The notes: generated by a model from the sequence alone, not told the origin. A DNA stretch of 64,000 nucleotides from Merdibacter sp965119685 (GCA_965119685.1 OZ221971.1:992001-1056000), one strand, 5' to 3'. Shown: positions 7,434 through 16,784, counted from the stretch's first letter. Numbers and translations are program-made.

Positions 7434-8643
7434 CGTCGTCGGATTGGGTTATATCGGCTTGCCGACGGCGGTGGTCTTGGCGCAGGCGGGACACCACGTC
7501 AAAGGATACGATGCGAAGAAGGAGGTGCGCGAGCGCCTGATGCAGGGACGGATTCACATCGTCGAAAATCAGCTGCAAGAGGCGTTTGACGAAGTCTTTC
7601 AGCGCAAAACGCTGACGATCAGCCCCGCGTTAGAGCCTTCGGACGTCTATATCCTCTGTGTGCCGACGCCGTTTTTAGACGGTGAAGAAAAGCGGGCAGA
7701 TCTGCGCTATGTGGAAAGCGCGGGGAAAGTGGTCGCCCAAGTGCTCAAGCCGGGGGATCTCGTCATCTTGGAGTCGACGGTGCCTCCGTACACGACACGC
7801 CGGCTGAGCGCACTGCTGGCGGCGGAAAGCGGGCTGCGCGAGGAACAGTTTTATACCGCACACTGTCCGGAGCGGGTGCTGCCGGGGCGCATCTTATATG
7901 AGCTCTGTCATAACGACCGCATCATCGGTTCTCAAAATCCCATCGCGGCGGCGATGACAAAGGATCTTTACGAAAGCTTTGTCAAAGCGGGACAATGCTT
8001 GATCTGCGACGATGTCAGCGCCGAGCTGTGCAAGCTGGTAGAGAATACGTATCGTGATATTAACATCGCGTTCGCCAATCAGCTCAGTATGATCTGCGAT
8101 CGTGCGGGCGTCGACGTCCATCAGCTGATTGCGCTTGCCAACCGTCATCCCCGCGTCAACATCCTTTCGCCGGGCTTGGGCGTCGGCGGACACTGTCTGG
8201 CGGTAGATCCGTGGTTTTTGGTCGAGCAGTTTCAGGAAAAGGCTTCACTCATTCACGAGGCGCGGAAAATCAACGATCACAAGCCGCTTTGGGTGATGGA
8301 AAAGATCGAGGAAGCCATCGCACAGGATCATCATCAGACGATCGGTATATTGGGGATGGCATATAAGCCGGACATTGACGATCTGCGCGAAAGTCCCTCT
8401 CTGCATCTGGCGCATGCACTCATGCAGAAAGGCTATACGGTGATCGGCTGTGAGCCAAACAGCGATCGCTATCAGCTGGAAGGCGTCCCGCTGTATTCGT
8501 TAGAAACATGTGTGGAAAAGAGCGACTATCTGGTGATCGCCCTCGCTCACCGTCCGTTTTTAAACGCGAAAGCTCGCGCGCTCATCCTCTCGCGCCCTCA
8601 CTATGACTGCATCGGCTTTGCGCGCATGGAGGCATGGGAGTGA
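7408..8643 (+). CDS. UDP-N-acetyl-D-mannosamine dehydrogenase (UDP-ManNAcA forming)
   Basis: The 411-residue protein belongs to the UDP-sugar dehydrogenase family. It has an N-terminal Rossmann motif VVGLGYIGLPTAV, the middle segment ESTVPPYTTR, and the catalytic Cys in GVGGHCLAVDPWFL. The C-terminal domain includes GMAYKPDIDDLRESPS. It oxidises UDP-ManNAc twice with NAD to UDP-ManNAcA (family knowledge; substrate inferred from the mnaA and wecG/tagA neighbours). It overlaps the genes on both sides, so it is part of a tight operon. WecC/MnaB is the closest description, and UDP-glucose dehydrogenase is less likely in this context. Confidence 0.9.
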   Translation: MESQKREISVVGLGYIGLPTAVVLAQAGHHVKGYDAKKEVRERLMQGRIHIVENQLQEAFDEVFQRKTLTISPALEPSDVYILCVPTPFLDGEEKRADLRYVESAGKVVAQVLKPGDLVILESTVPPYTTRRLSALLAAESGLREEQFYTAHCPERVLPGRILYELCHNDRIIGSQNPIAAAMTKDLYESFVKAGQCLICDDVSAELCKLVENTYRDINIAFANQLSMICDRAGVDVHQLIALANRHPRVNILSPGLGVGGHCLAVDPWFLVEQFQEKASLIHEARKINDHKPLWVMEKIEEAIAQDHHQTIGILGMAYKPDIDDLRESPSLHLAHALMQKGYTVIGCEPNSDRYQLEGVPLYSLETCVEKSDYLVIALAHRPFLNAKARALILSRPHYDCIGFARMEAWE

Positions 8644-10778
8644 AAAGAATTCTGATTTACGGAGATGTGAACCTCAACATCATCGACGGTTCCAGCGTCT
8701 GGCTGGTCAATTTGGCAAAGCTGCTCGCCATGGAGGAAGAGGTGACGGTGGACATCCTGCTGAAAAAGCGGATTCGCCGTGATGTGCTCGTACGCACTTT
8801 GAAAAACAACCCGCGGATACGCCTGTTATATGCGAAAGCGTATGTGGACAGCATCACCGAGGTGGATGCGCATAACATCGCCCGCGTCATTCGCCGCTTG
8901 GACGCTCTGGCGCAATACAGCTGTATGATCGTACGGGGGATGGCGGTGGTTTCTGCGCTGCTTCATGAGCCTTTTGTCGATCGGCTGGTGCCATATCTGA
9001 CGGATTTCTGCCACGATGAGCATGCCATCGCCGATCAGGAGCGTTCCCTTTTGCGCACGCTGTATGACAAGGTGGGGCTGTTTCTCGTACAGAGTGAAGC
9101 GATGAAACGCTATCTGACGCGCGTATTGGCGTTAGACGGAGAGAAGTTTCATGTGCTCTATCCGATCGTCTTTCCCTTTCCAAAAACGAAGCGAACCCCG
9201 AAAACAATTGTCTATGCCGGCAAGATCGCCAAGGATTGGAAAATCACGGAGTTGTTGTCGATGATGGAGGAATTGGCGCAGGCGGACGAGGAGATCACCC
9301 TGCATTTTATCGGCGATAAGTTTAACGCCGACATGGCCGATCAGCGCGAGGAAGTGCTTGACCGTCTGCGGACATTCGGCAACGTGCGCTTTTACGGATC
9401 ATTGTCCCGCGAGGAGACGCGGCGGGTGATGAGCAGCTGTGAAGTCGGCTATGCCTATCGCAGCAAGCGCATCGATCATGACGGCTCTTTAGAGGTCTCC
9501 GTCAAGCTGCTGGAATACTGCCAGGCGCAGATTCCCATGGTGCTGCGGCGCACCCGCATGCACGAGGAGATCTTGGGTAAGGAATATCCGCTGTTCGCCG
9601 ACAGTGAGCGGGAGTGTCTGCAAAAGCTGATGGAGGTGTTTTTGCCGGGAAGGGTGGCGGAGGTGCGCGCCTATTTGAAAGACTGCGGGGAACGCTTTGG
9701 CATCCGGCGGATCAGTGAGGGTCTGCGGCAGGCGCTCTCCCGCTATCCTTCTCGTTTGCCGCGGCTATTGGTGTGCGGGCATGACCTTAAATTTTTAAAA
9801 CCGCTGTTTCCTTACATGCGTCAGGCATTTGCACTGATCGTGCAAGAACAGGAGGAATATACGGATTTCTCCCCCAGGGAGGCGAAAGCGCTGCGGGATC
9901 AGGCCGACATCATCTGGTGTGAATGGCTGCTGAGCGGGGCTAAGTGGTATGCCGCTCACTGCTATCCGCATCAGCGTCTCTTTGTACGCGCACACCGCTT
10001 TGAGGTCATGCGCCGCTATGGCAAGGGGCTCAATGTAATCGCGCTGGAAAAGCTCATCTGTGTCTCCTATTATTGGATGGAGGAGTTCATGCGCCGCTTT
10101 TCACTTCCTTTGGAGAAGTGCTGTGTCGTCAACAACTTCATCGATGTGGACGCTTATGAAAAGGAAAAATGCAGCGACGCGCAGTTTCATCTTGCCCTCA
10201 TCGGCGCTTTGCCTAAACGCAAAGGGCTGAAGCGTGCCGTCGAGCTGCTGCATCTGCTCAAGCAGCAGGACTCTCGTTATTGCCTGCACGTGCCGGGCAA
10301 ACGCCCGCATGAGTTTGCCAACACGTGGCATGTGGAGGAAGAGCGCCGCTATTATGAAGAGGTCGAGGCGCTGATCGAGGAGTATCGGTTAGCGGACAGT
10401 GTCATCTATGACGGTTGGGTTGATGTGCCGCAGTTTCTGACGCAGATCGGCTATGTTCTCTCTTTGAGCGATACGAAGATCCCCGAAAGCTTTCACGTGA
10501 CGCCTTTTGAGGGGCTTGCCTCCCGCGCGATGGCGCTGTGTCTGCCTTGGGAGGGCATTGAATATCTGTATCCGCACCACTGTGTGTTGCCGACGCTGTC
10601 AGCGATGGCGAAACGCATCCTCACCTATCAAGAACAGCCGCAGCTGTATGTGAGAGATGTGGAAGCAGGCAGACAGTTTGTGCGGGAGCACTATGACATC
10701 GCTAACATCTGGCAGCACTTGCATACGCTGTTGAAAGGGGGCGTTTATGATGAAAAAGCGCTTGATTCGGATCGCTAA
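8634..10778 (+). CDS. Tandem GT-B glycosyltransferase (two GT4-like modules)
   Basis: The 714-residue protein appears to hold two glycosyltransferase modules. Module 1 is about 1-365, with KRILIYGDVN, a Rossmann-like second half starting KTIVYAGKIAKDWKITELL, and GSLEVSVKLLEY near its end. Module 2 is about 375-700, with RLLVCGHDLKFL, HLALIGALPKRKGLKRAVELL and IPESFHVTPFEGLASRAMA, which resembles the nucleotide-sugar-binding E-x7-E region. Each is the normal size of one GT-B enzyme. The gene overlaps the dehydrogenase stop. A GTG at 8640 has better spacing to GGAGG (8628-8632) than the ATG at 8634. It probably extends the wall-polymer repeat unit; the sugars are unknown. Confidence 0.8.
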   Translation: MGVKRILIYGDVNLNIIDGSSVWLVNLAKLLAMEEEVTVDILLKKRIRRDVLVRTLKNNPRIRLLYAKAYVDSITEVDAHNIARVIRRLDALAQYSCMIVRGMAVVSALLHEPFVDRLVPYLTDFCHDEHAIADQERSLLRTLYDKVGLFLVQSEAMKRYLTRVLALDGEKFHVLYPIVFPFPKTKRTPKTIVYAGKIAKDWKITELLSMMEELAQADEEITLHFIGDKFNADMADQREEVLDRLRTFGNVRFYGSLSREETRRVMSSCEVGYAYRSKRIDHDGSLEVSVKLLEYCQAQIPMVLRRTRMHEEILGKEYPLFADSERECLQKLMEVFLPGRVAEVRAYLKDCGERFGIRRISEGLRQALSRYPSRLPRLLVCGHDLKFLKPLFPYMRQAFALIVQEQEEYTDFSPREAKALRDQADIIWCEWLLSGAKWYAAHCYPHQRLFVRAHRFEVMRRYGKGLNVIALEKLICVSYYWMEEFMRRFSLPLEKCCVVNNFIDVDAYEKEKCSDAQFHLALIGALPKRKGLKRAVELLHLLKQQDSRYCLHVPGKRPHEFANTWHVEEERRYYEEVEALIEEYRLADSVIYDGWVDVPQFLTQIGYVLSLSDTKIPESFHVTPFEGLASRAMALCLPWEGIEYLYPHHCVLPTLSAMAKRILTYQEQPQLYVRDVEAGRQFVREHYDIANIWQHLHTLLKGGVYDEKALDSDR

Positions 10779-11127
10779 AAAAAACGAGCTGCTCTATCGG
10801 ATCGCCAAACGCTGTTACCGCACCCTGCGTCCGGCGGCTCCCACCGTGTATCGCTCGTTAGATTATCTGCTCGCCTACCCGATGAAACACGAATCGCAGC
10901 TCTCGGACGTCCTCGCTCATTATGAGAGCGTGCGCCGGGAGAATACGCGGCTGTTGATTTTGTGGGAGGGAGAGCCATTATGCCTGCATCGGCTGATGCG
11001 CGCCTATCCGCAGCTTTTGTTTCTGTCCATGGACTACTATGCGCGCTATCATCAAAAGCTGACGGTTTCCAATTTGATTTTGTTAGACGCGAAAACCCAG
11101 GCACCCGCAGTGCTGGATTATTTATAG
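10747..11127 (+). CDS. Small protein of unknown function in the wall-polymer operon
   Basis: The 126-residue protein starts MMKKRLIRIAKKNELL, with AAAGGGGG just upstream, and overlaps the end of the tandem glycosyltransferase by 32 bases. It has a strongly basic N-terminus and no clear membrane helix. Its middle part is rich in His, Arg, Leu and Tyr, and it ends LLDAKTQAPAVLDYL. I do not recognise it. Its place between the glycosyltransferase and the exporter suggests a helper of polymer assembly; that is inference only. Confidence 0.65.
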   Translation: MMKKRLIRIAKKNELLYRIAKRCYRTLRPAAPTVYRSLDYLLAYPMKHESQLSDVLAHYESVRRENTRLLILWEGEPLCLHRLMRAYPQLLFLSMDYYARYHQKLTVSNLILLDAKTQAPAVLDYL

Positions 11128-11142
11128 AGGGGAGTGATCGCT

Positions 11143-11946
11143 GTGATAGCTAAAGTATTTCACCATGTGAAACGCTATAATCCCTATGCGCTGTATGCCG
11201 CAAAATCAGAGCTGAAAGGGGAAGTGTCTGCCTCTTATCTCACTTGGATCTGGTGGATATTGGACCCGGTGCTGTTCATGCTCGTCTATGTGTTCATCAC
11301 TGTCGTCGTCTTTCGCTCCAGCGGCGAATATCTGCCGGTGGTGGTCATCATCGGATTGACGGTGTGGAACTTTTTCAATAAGAATGTAGCGATCAGCGTG
11401 CGGATCGTTCACACGTTTAAAGGAATCGTCTCTAAGATCTACATACCGAAGTACATGCTGGTGCTGGAGAAGATGTATGTCAACTTTTTTAAGATGATTA
11501 TCTCTTTTGGCATCGTGATCGGCTTTATGCTCGCCTATCACATCCCCTTTCGGCCGCAGCTGCTGCTTTGTCTCCCATTGACGGCGCTGTTATTTCTGCT
11601 GACGCTTTCCTGCGGCATCATCGTTGCGCACTTTGGCGTCTATGTCAACGATCTTCATAACATCGTACAGGTCATCCTGCGCTTTCTGTTTTATCTCTCC
11701 GGTGTGTTTTATGACATCACCGACCGGCTGGGCGCACGGATGTTTATGGGAATCGATATGGGCTGGCTGATGACGCATGTAAACCCGATCGCTTACTTGA
11801 TCGACGAGATGCGCCAGATCATCATTTACGGAGAGCCGGGCGATCCGCTGTTATTTCTCTATTGGCTGCTCATCTCCCTTTTACTGCTGGCGGCGGGTCT
11901 GTATCTGATGCTGCGGCATGAGAACAATTATGTAAAGGTGGTGTAG
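11143..11946 (+). CDS. Wall-polymer ABC exporter permease (TagG/Wzm type)
   Basis: This integral membrane protein of about 267 residues has six predicted helices and the ABC-2 transporter layout. The N-terminus ends in SYLTWIWWILDPVLFMLVY, the region that lies before TM1 in TagG/Wzm proteins. The C-terminal half has SGVFYDITDRLG and NPIAYLIDEMRQIIIYG, typical of polysaccharide exporters. The GTG at 11143 is better spaced from AGGGGAG than the one at 11134. It pairs with the ATPase that follows two bases later. It should move the lipid-linked polymer across the membrane. Confidence 0.88.
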   Translation: MIAKVFHHVKRYNPYALYAAKSELKGEVSASYLTWIWWILDPVLFMLVYVFITVVVFRSSGEYLPVVVIIGLTVWNFFNKNVAISVRIVHTFKGIVSKIYIPKYMLVLEKMYVNFFKMIISFGIVIGFMLAYHIPFRPQLLLCLPLTALLFLLTLSCGIIVAHFGVYVNDLHNIVQVILRFLFYLSGVFYDITDRLGARMFMGIDMGWLMTHVNPIAYLIDEMRQIIIYGEPGDPLLFLYWLLISLLLLAAGLYLMLRHENNYVKVV

Positions 11947-11948
11947 GC

Positions 11949-12713
11949 ATGGAAGAGATCGCTATCGAGGTCAAGGACGTACATGTGGTATATCGCAGCA
12001 TGAAGGCGTTTTCCATCCGCAAAAGCCTAGGACAGATCAAACAGCGGCGGGATTGCTATGAAGCGCTCAAAGGGGTCAGCTTCACTGTGCCCAAGGGGCG
12101 CATCATCGGCATTATCGGCAAAAACGGCAGCGGCAAGAGCACGCTGCTCAAGACGATCGCCGGCGTCTTTTCTCCCGATGCGGGAACGATCGAGACCTTT
12201 GGCAACCGCATCTCTCTGCTTGCGATCGGCATCGGCTTTCAGGCCAATCTCTCCGGTTTGGAAAACATCTATCTCTCAGGGCTGCTGCTGGGCTTTACGC
12301 AAAAAGAGATCGCCCAGCGTTTGCCGAAGATCATTGCGTTTTCCGAGCTGGGAGAGTTTATCTACAAGCCGGTTAGCTCTTATTCCAGCGGCATGTACAG
12401 CAAGCTGGCCTTTTCGATCACCGCGATTTTAGATACCGAGATCATTTTGATCGACGAGGTGCTCAGCGTCGGCGACATTCACTTTCGGGAAAAGAGCTAT
12501 GCGAAGATGAAGGAGATCATCTCCGATCATGAGAAGACGGTGATGATCGTCTCCCACAGCAACGCCAGCATTTTGGAGCTGTGCGACGACGTGCTGTGGA
12601 TTCACGATGGTGTGGTAAAGGAGTATGGCCCCGCAAAAAGGGTGGTGGAAAACTACGAGGGATTCATGCGCCGTTATCGGCAGCGTCATGCCGCAGACGC
12701 TAAGAAGGGGTAG
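11949..12713 (+). CDS. Wall-polymer ABC exporter ATPase (TagH/Wzt type)
   Basis: The 254-residue protein has Walker A GKNGSGKST, the signature SYSSGMYSKLAFS, and Walker B EIILIDEVLSVGD with the switch His in SHSN. The short N-terminal extension before the core (VHVVYRSMKAFSIRKSL) and the SGMYSKLAF signature are characteristic of TagH, Wzt and KpsT exporters. It has no long C-terminal substrate-binding domain like that of some Wzt proteins. It is the last gene of the operon, with a terminator over its stop codon. Confidence 0.92.
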   Translation: MEEIAIEVKDVHVVYRSMKAFSIRKSLGQIKQRRDCYEALKGVSFTVPKGRIIGIIGKNGSGKSTLLKTIAGVFSPDAGTIETFGNRISLLAIGIGFQANLSGLENIYLSGLLLGFTQKEIAQRLPKIIAFSELGEFIYKPVSSYSSGMYSKLAFSITAILDTEIILIDEVLSVGDIHFREKSYAKMKEIISDHEKTVMIVSHSNASILELCDDVLWIHDGVVKEYGPAKRVVENYEGFMRRYRQRHAADAKKG

Positions 12714-12731
12714 GAGTTCTGCCTCTTTTTT
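12706..12731 (+). terminator. Terminator of the wall-polymer operon
   Basis: AGGGGTAG (12706-12713) pairs with CTGCCTCT (12719-12726), including two G-U pairs, followed by a T run. The stem includes the stop codon of the ATPase gene. Confidence 0.7.
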
Positions 12732-12808
12732 GTGCAAAACTGTGAATTATTTGATTTTAAAAGCATTTTTGATGGGTATCCTGCCGCTGTTTTTCTGCCC
12801 GCTTTTTC

Positions 12809-12837
12809 TTTACGGATGGAAAATCGTGGGGTATAAT
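12809..12837 (+). promoter_or_regulatory. Promoter of the patatin-like gene
   Basis: TTTACG (12809-12814) and a perfect TATAAT (12832-12837) are 17 bases apart, 22 bases before the preferred start codon. Confidence 0.55.
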
Positions 12838-12859
12838 GTTGGATATTGAGGTGTGGAAA

Positions 12860-13720
12860 ATGATAAAAAATGTAGGATTGATCTGTGAGGGCGGCGGTAC
12901 GAAAGCGGCATATTCGGCCGGCGTTTTGCAGTGTCTGTTAGATTGTAAGGTGTACCTGCCTTATACTGCCGGCATCAGCGCCGGTGCGGAAATTCTGCTG
13001 GCGTATGTCTCCCGCCAGCGGGAGCGGCTGTTTGTCACAGGGGTGGAGTCGGCGTCGCAAAAGAGCGCGGTCGGCATTCGTCCGCTCATTCACGAGAGGG
13101 GACTCTTTGGCATTCAGGCGACCTGTGATTATATCGAGCAGCATGCGCCGCTGGATGCGGAAGCGTTTTTTGCAAGTGAAACGCAGTTAGACATCGGCTT
13201 GTATAATCTGGATACCAATCAGATCGAATATTTTGATAAAAGCTATTTTGATCCCAAGGAGCAGACGCTGGTCAAGGCGGCATGCGCGCTGTTTCTGTTG
13301 ACGCGCCCTTACCGCTTTTTGGGGCATCTGTATATGGATGCGGGACTGATCGATATGATTCCGATTGAACAAAGCATCCGCCGCGGCAATGAGAAGCACA
13401 TCTTCATCTCCACCAAGGAGGAGAACTATGTGCGAAAACCGGCGCCGAATTGGCAGCTGCGTTTGGCGGGATTATTTTACCCGGGAAATAAAGAGGTTAA
13501 GGAAAACCTGCGCAAGCGTCATCTGCGCTATGAGGAGCAGTGGGGAAAGATCAAGCAGCTGGAACAGGAGGGCAAAGCGCTCATCCTGCGTCCGCATAAG
13601 GACTTGGGCATCACCCGCTATACGACCGACCGCAAACTGCTGGAGCCGTGGTTTCAGCTGGGATATGATGAGACGATGGAGCGCATCGACGAGATCCGCG
13701 CTTTCATCGAGACAGAGTAA
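12860..13720 (+). CDS. Patatin-like phospholipase (YjjU/RssA-type)
   Basis: The 286-residue protein starts MIKNVGLICEGGGTKAAYS, with GAGGTG upstream. The glycine-rich oxyanion motif CEGGGTK, the nucleophile elbow GISAG (catalytic Ser) and the catalytic Asp in YMDAGLIDMIPI are all in the usual order and spacing for patatins. The Asp motif reads DAG instead of the common DGG/DGA. No signal peptide or membrane helix is evident, so it is probably a cytoplasmic esterase or lipid acyl hydrolase. The substrate is unknown. It is monocistronic. Confidence 0.85.
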   Translation: MIKNVGLICEGGGTKAAYSAGVLQCLLDCKVYLPYTAGISAGAEILLAYVSRQRERLFVTGVESASQKSAVGIRPLIHERGLFGIQATCDYIEQHAPLDAEAFFASETQLDIGLYNLDTNQIEYFDKSYFDPKEQTLVKAACALFLLTRPYRFLGHLYMDAGLIDMIPIEQSIRRGNEKHIFISTKEENYVRKPAPNWQLRLAGLFYPGNKEVKENLRKRHLRYEEQWGKIKQLEQEGKALILRPHKDLGITRYTTDRKLLEPWFQLGYDETMERIDEIRAFIETE

Positions 13721-13733
13721 ACGGAAACAGATG

Positions 13734-13797
13734 AAAAAAAGGCTGTATTAGCTGAGCGATCCAGTGTGAGGTCGCTTTGGCTGTACAGCCCTTTTTT
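13734..13797. terminator. Bidirectional terminator between convergent genes
   Basis: GGCTGTA (13741-13747) pairs with TACAGCC (13784-13790), and an inner AGCGA/TCGCT helix is possible. Seven A precede it and six T follow, so it can serve both the patatin gene and the minus-strand membrane protein gene. Confidence 0.75.
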
Positions 13798-13863
13798 AAG
13801 CTGAAAGCGGCGGGGACGACAAAACGCGTATCAACGTGCGGGAGAAACAAGATCGCTTGCGTG

Positions 13864-14517
13864 TCAATCGCCGGCTATTCCGTTGTATCGGCGAAAGAGC
13901 ATTAGCGATCCCCAAGCGCATGCGGCAGTGAGAGTGATCACCGCTAAGGTTGGCACTTGCAGCAGCGGTTGATCCAGATAGGTGCGGGAAAGGTAAGTAA
14001 GACCTAAAAAGGCGAGGAAGCATCCCAGCACGACCAGCCAGTAATAAAGGCTCACCGTGGAGGATGCGCGCGCGAGCAGCACCATCAGCACCTTGGCGAT
14101 GAGATAGAGAATCAGCGTATTGACGATCAGGGAGAGCGTCAGCGAAAACATCCAGTGTACGGGAGTTTGGTTGAGTAACGGCTCCAGCAGATGATCGAGC
14201 GCGACTTCATATACGCCCGCGTAGAAAAAGAGGATGATCGGCAGATCGCTGTATGCGAGCACCAGCCGTTTCCACAGAGAAAGCTTGGCGCGCTCTTCTT
14301 GGATGAAGCGTGCGCAGGCGCTGTCCGTTTTCTTTTCATCGAGCGTGTGCGTGCGGCCTTTCGAGGTCAGATCGCTGAGAAAGCGCGCCCGCGCGGACTG
14401 TGGCAGCGCCGCCTGCTTGAGCGAAGCGATGGTGCGCTTGAAAAGAGGGTGATACTGCGTATCGATCTGTTCAAACAGCGTTGTTTCATCTTTTTCATAA
14501 TAGGTCAACAGGTTCAT
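13864..14517 (-). CDS. Four-TM membrane protein of unknown function
   Basis: The 217-residue protein starts MNLLTYYEKDETTLFEQID. A soluble, charged N-terminal half (about 1-85) is followed by about four hydrophobic helices (around 88-107, 122-148, 153-173 and 185-205) and a short basic tail. The layout recalls Firmicute DUF1129-type proteins (soluble N-terminus, membrane C-terminus), but I cannot confirm that. The upstream stretch to gltX shows no partner gene. Confidence 0.65.
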   Translation of the reverse strand: MNLLTYYEKDETTLFEQIDTQYHPLFKRTIASLKQAALPQSARARFLSDLTSKGRTHTLDEKKTDSACARFIQEERAKLSLWKRLVLAYSDLPIILFFYAGVYEVALDHLLEPLLNQTPVHWMFSLTLSLIVNTLILYLIAKVLMVLLARASSTVSLYYWLVVLGCFLAFLGLTYLSRTYLDQPLLQVPTLAVITLTAACAWGSLMLFRRYNGIAGD

Positions 14518-14864
14518 ACATACCTCCGAATATGCGATACAGCTACATTCTAATGGAAAGTAAACAAAGGGTCAATCAAAAAAGAAAAGCAAAGAGGCTA
14601 GATGAAAGTGCTGGATGAAAGTACAGCCGCTGAAACCAAATCCCAGAAGATCAGCCGCTGTCATGAAAGAAAGCGCATTATCCAATAGGCAAACAAGCAC
14701 TCCTGTACAAAAGAAGTACGCCCAACGCAGGGAATGGGCGATCGCTCCTTTTAGGAAACGCAAGCGAAGGAGAAAAGGGTCAACGAAAATTGCTTGGGGA
14801 GCCGGTTTGCGCCGGACTCCTTACGATTTGCTGCGCTCAGCGCTTGAAATATTGTCAGGGCAAC
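14518..14864. other. No convincing gene
   Basis: Only short frames lacking ribosome binding sites are seen. The stretch separates the membrane-protein gene from the gltX terminator. Confidence 0.5.
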
Positions 14865-14902
14865 AAAAAACCGATGCGGCAAGGCTTGTGTCCATCGGTT
14901 TT
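14865..14902 (-). terminator. Terminator of gltX
   Basis: On the minus strand AAACCGATG pairs with CATCGGTTT across about 15 bases, and a T run follows. Confidence 0.8.
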
Positions 14903-14908
14903 GTTTCA

Positions 14909-16375
14909 CTATTGCTTCAGTGCGTCTTCCAGCTTTTCGATGCCTTTGTCAATGCGTGACAACGTCTCCTCTTTGCCGAGAATATACGTCAGCTCGATCG
15001 CTCCACCCGGTGTAAACTGCTTTCCGGTGATCGCCGTACGCAGCGGCCAGAGCACCTGTCCGTTTTTCATCTCCAGCTGCTTTGGCAGGGATAGCAGCAG
15101 ATCGTGGATACGCTCCTCATCATCCCAGCCGTCAAAGGATTCCAACGCCGCCTTTGCCGCTTTGAGCGCGGTAAGGGAAATCTCCAGCGTCGTCTTCATC
15201 TTCTTATGCACATACATCTGCACGTCATATTCCGGCAATACGTCGATGAAGTCCACGCTTTCCTCAATCTGGCTGAGAATGTCGATGCGCGGCTGTAAAA
15301 TGTTGGCTACCTCCATCAGATCGACCTTGCGGGTGATGCACTTTTCCAGGATCGGCAGGATGAGCGCATGGAACTCGGACAGGCTCATATTGCGCAGATA
15401 GACGCCGTTCATCCAAGTCAGCTTATCGATGTCGAAAATGGCCGGGCTCTTGGAGATGCGCGAGATGTTGAACACCTCAATGAGCTCCTTTAAGGAATAA
15501 ATCTCCTGCTCGCTCTCCGGAGACCATCCTAGCAAAGCGATGTAGTTTAAGATCGCCTGCGGCAAGTAGCCTTTGGCGACTAAATCTTGGAAGCTGGCGT
15601 CGCCGTTGCGTTTGCTGAGCTTGTGGTGCTCGTCTTTCATCACCGGCGGCACGTGCACATAGGTCGGAATCTCCCAGCCATACGCCCGATAGATGAGATT
15701 GTATTTCGGCGTGGAGGAAAGATACTCGTTGCCGCGGACGACATGGCTGATCTCCATCTGGTGATCGTCGATGATGTTGGCGAAGTTATAGGTTGGGAAA
15801 CCGTCGGATTTGATGAGGATCTGCTCGTCGAGCACATCGGTATCCACCTCGATGCGGCCGTACACCTCATCGTCAAAGTAGGCTTCCTCATTGCCTTTGA
15901 TGCTTTGGCGGATGACATAAGGCTCCCCGGCGGCAACGCGCGCCTTTGCCTCTTCTAAGGAGATGTGCTTGCAGGGATCGTCATATTTGAAAGCAAGTCC
16001 CAGGCTCTCCGCCTCCTGACGCTGCCGTTCGATCTCCTCCTCGCTGCAAAAGCAGTAGTGAGCGCCGCCCAGCTCCACCAGCTCCTGCGCATATTTTTTA
16101 TACATCGGCAGACGCTGGGACTGTACATAAGGGCCGTGATCTCCGCCAACATCCGGTCCCTCGTCGTGCTGTAAGCCGACTGCTTTCAGCGTATCGTAGA
16201 TGATGTCGGTAGCGCCCTCGACCAAACGCCCCTGATCGGTATCCTCGATGCGCAAGATGAAATCGCCGCCCTCATGCTTGGCGATCAGATATTCAAACAA
16301 TGCTGTGCGCAGGTTGCCGATGTGCATATAGCCGGTCGGACTCGGCGCAAAACGGGTTCTTACTTTTTTTGACAT
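14909..16375 (-). CDS. gltX: Glutamyl-tRNA synthetase
   Basis: The 488-residue class I synthetase charges tRNA-Glu (and, in many Firmicutes, tRNA-Gln). The N-terminal TRFAPSPTGYMHIGNLRTA contains the HIGH-type motif as HIGN, and HHKLSKRNGD is the KMSKS-type motif. EDTDQGR and the helical C-terminal anticodon-binding domain are also present. The start at 16375 (MSKKVRTRF) is nine bases after AAAGG; the ATG nine bases earlier abuts that site. Length is normal for bacterial GltX. It stands alone, divergent from a LacI-type regulator about 400 bases away. Confidence 0.97.
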   Translation of the reverse strand: MSKKVRTRFAPSPTGYMHIGNLRTALFEYLIAKHEGGDFILRIEDTDQGRLVEGATDIIYDTLKAVGLQHDEGPDVGGDHGPYVQSQRLPMYKKYAQELVELGGAHYCFCSEEEIERQRQEAESLGLAFKYDDPCKHISLEEAKARVAAGEPYVIRQSIKGNEEAYFDDEVYGRIEVDTDVLDEQILIKSDGFPTYNFANIIDDHQMEISHVVRGNEYLSSTPKYNLIYRAYGWEIPTYVHVPPVMKDEHHKLSKRNGDASFQDLVAKGYLPQAILNYIALLGWSPESEQEIYSLKELIEVFNISRISKSPAIFDIDKLTWMNGVYLRNMSLSEFHALILPILEKCITRKVDLMEVANILQPRIDILSQIEESVDFIDVLPEYDVQMYVHKKMKTTLEISLTALKAAKAALESFDGWDDEERIHDLLLSLPKQLEMKNGQVLWPLRTAITGKQFTPGGAIELTYILGKEETLSRIDKGIEKLEDALKQ

Positions 16376-16784
16376 ACATTTCATCCTTTCCGATTACTCC
16401 CATAATCATATAATAAAGAAAGGAGCCATGCAAGCAAAGAAAGCGAAAATCAGGGGAATTTGACGGCTGCTCTTGGCGGGAAAAGAAAAGGCGGGAGAAC
16501 ACTGCCAATGGCTTTTCGCCGTGGGGATCTCTGTGCTGCAGGGGAAAGGGGACAGCGTGAGGCGCTGCGCGGTGTGGATCGTTATGATGAGAATGTCTTG
16601 GAAAAATGAACACTCGGCGCATGAGGAAACGCAAGGAGCAGGAAGAGCAATCATAAGCGATGCCGATGCAGGGCTGTTGAGCGCTGCTTCCTGTTTGGCA
16701 AGTACAGGATTGTCATTGCGCCGCCATGCGAATAGAGGTAAAATATGTATATGAGAGGTACAGCGGACAGCGAAGGAGGAGCGA
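16376..16784. other. Intergenic region, no convincing gene
   Basis: This stretch divides gltX from the LacI-type gene. Long minus-strand frames run from here into the regulator gene but lack start signals and family resemblance. I see no clear palindromic operator. Confidence 0.5.
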
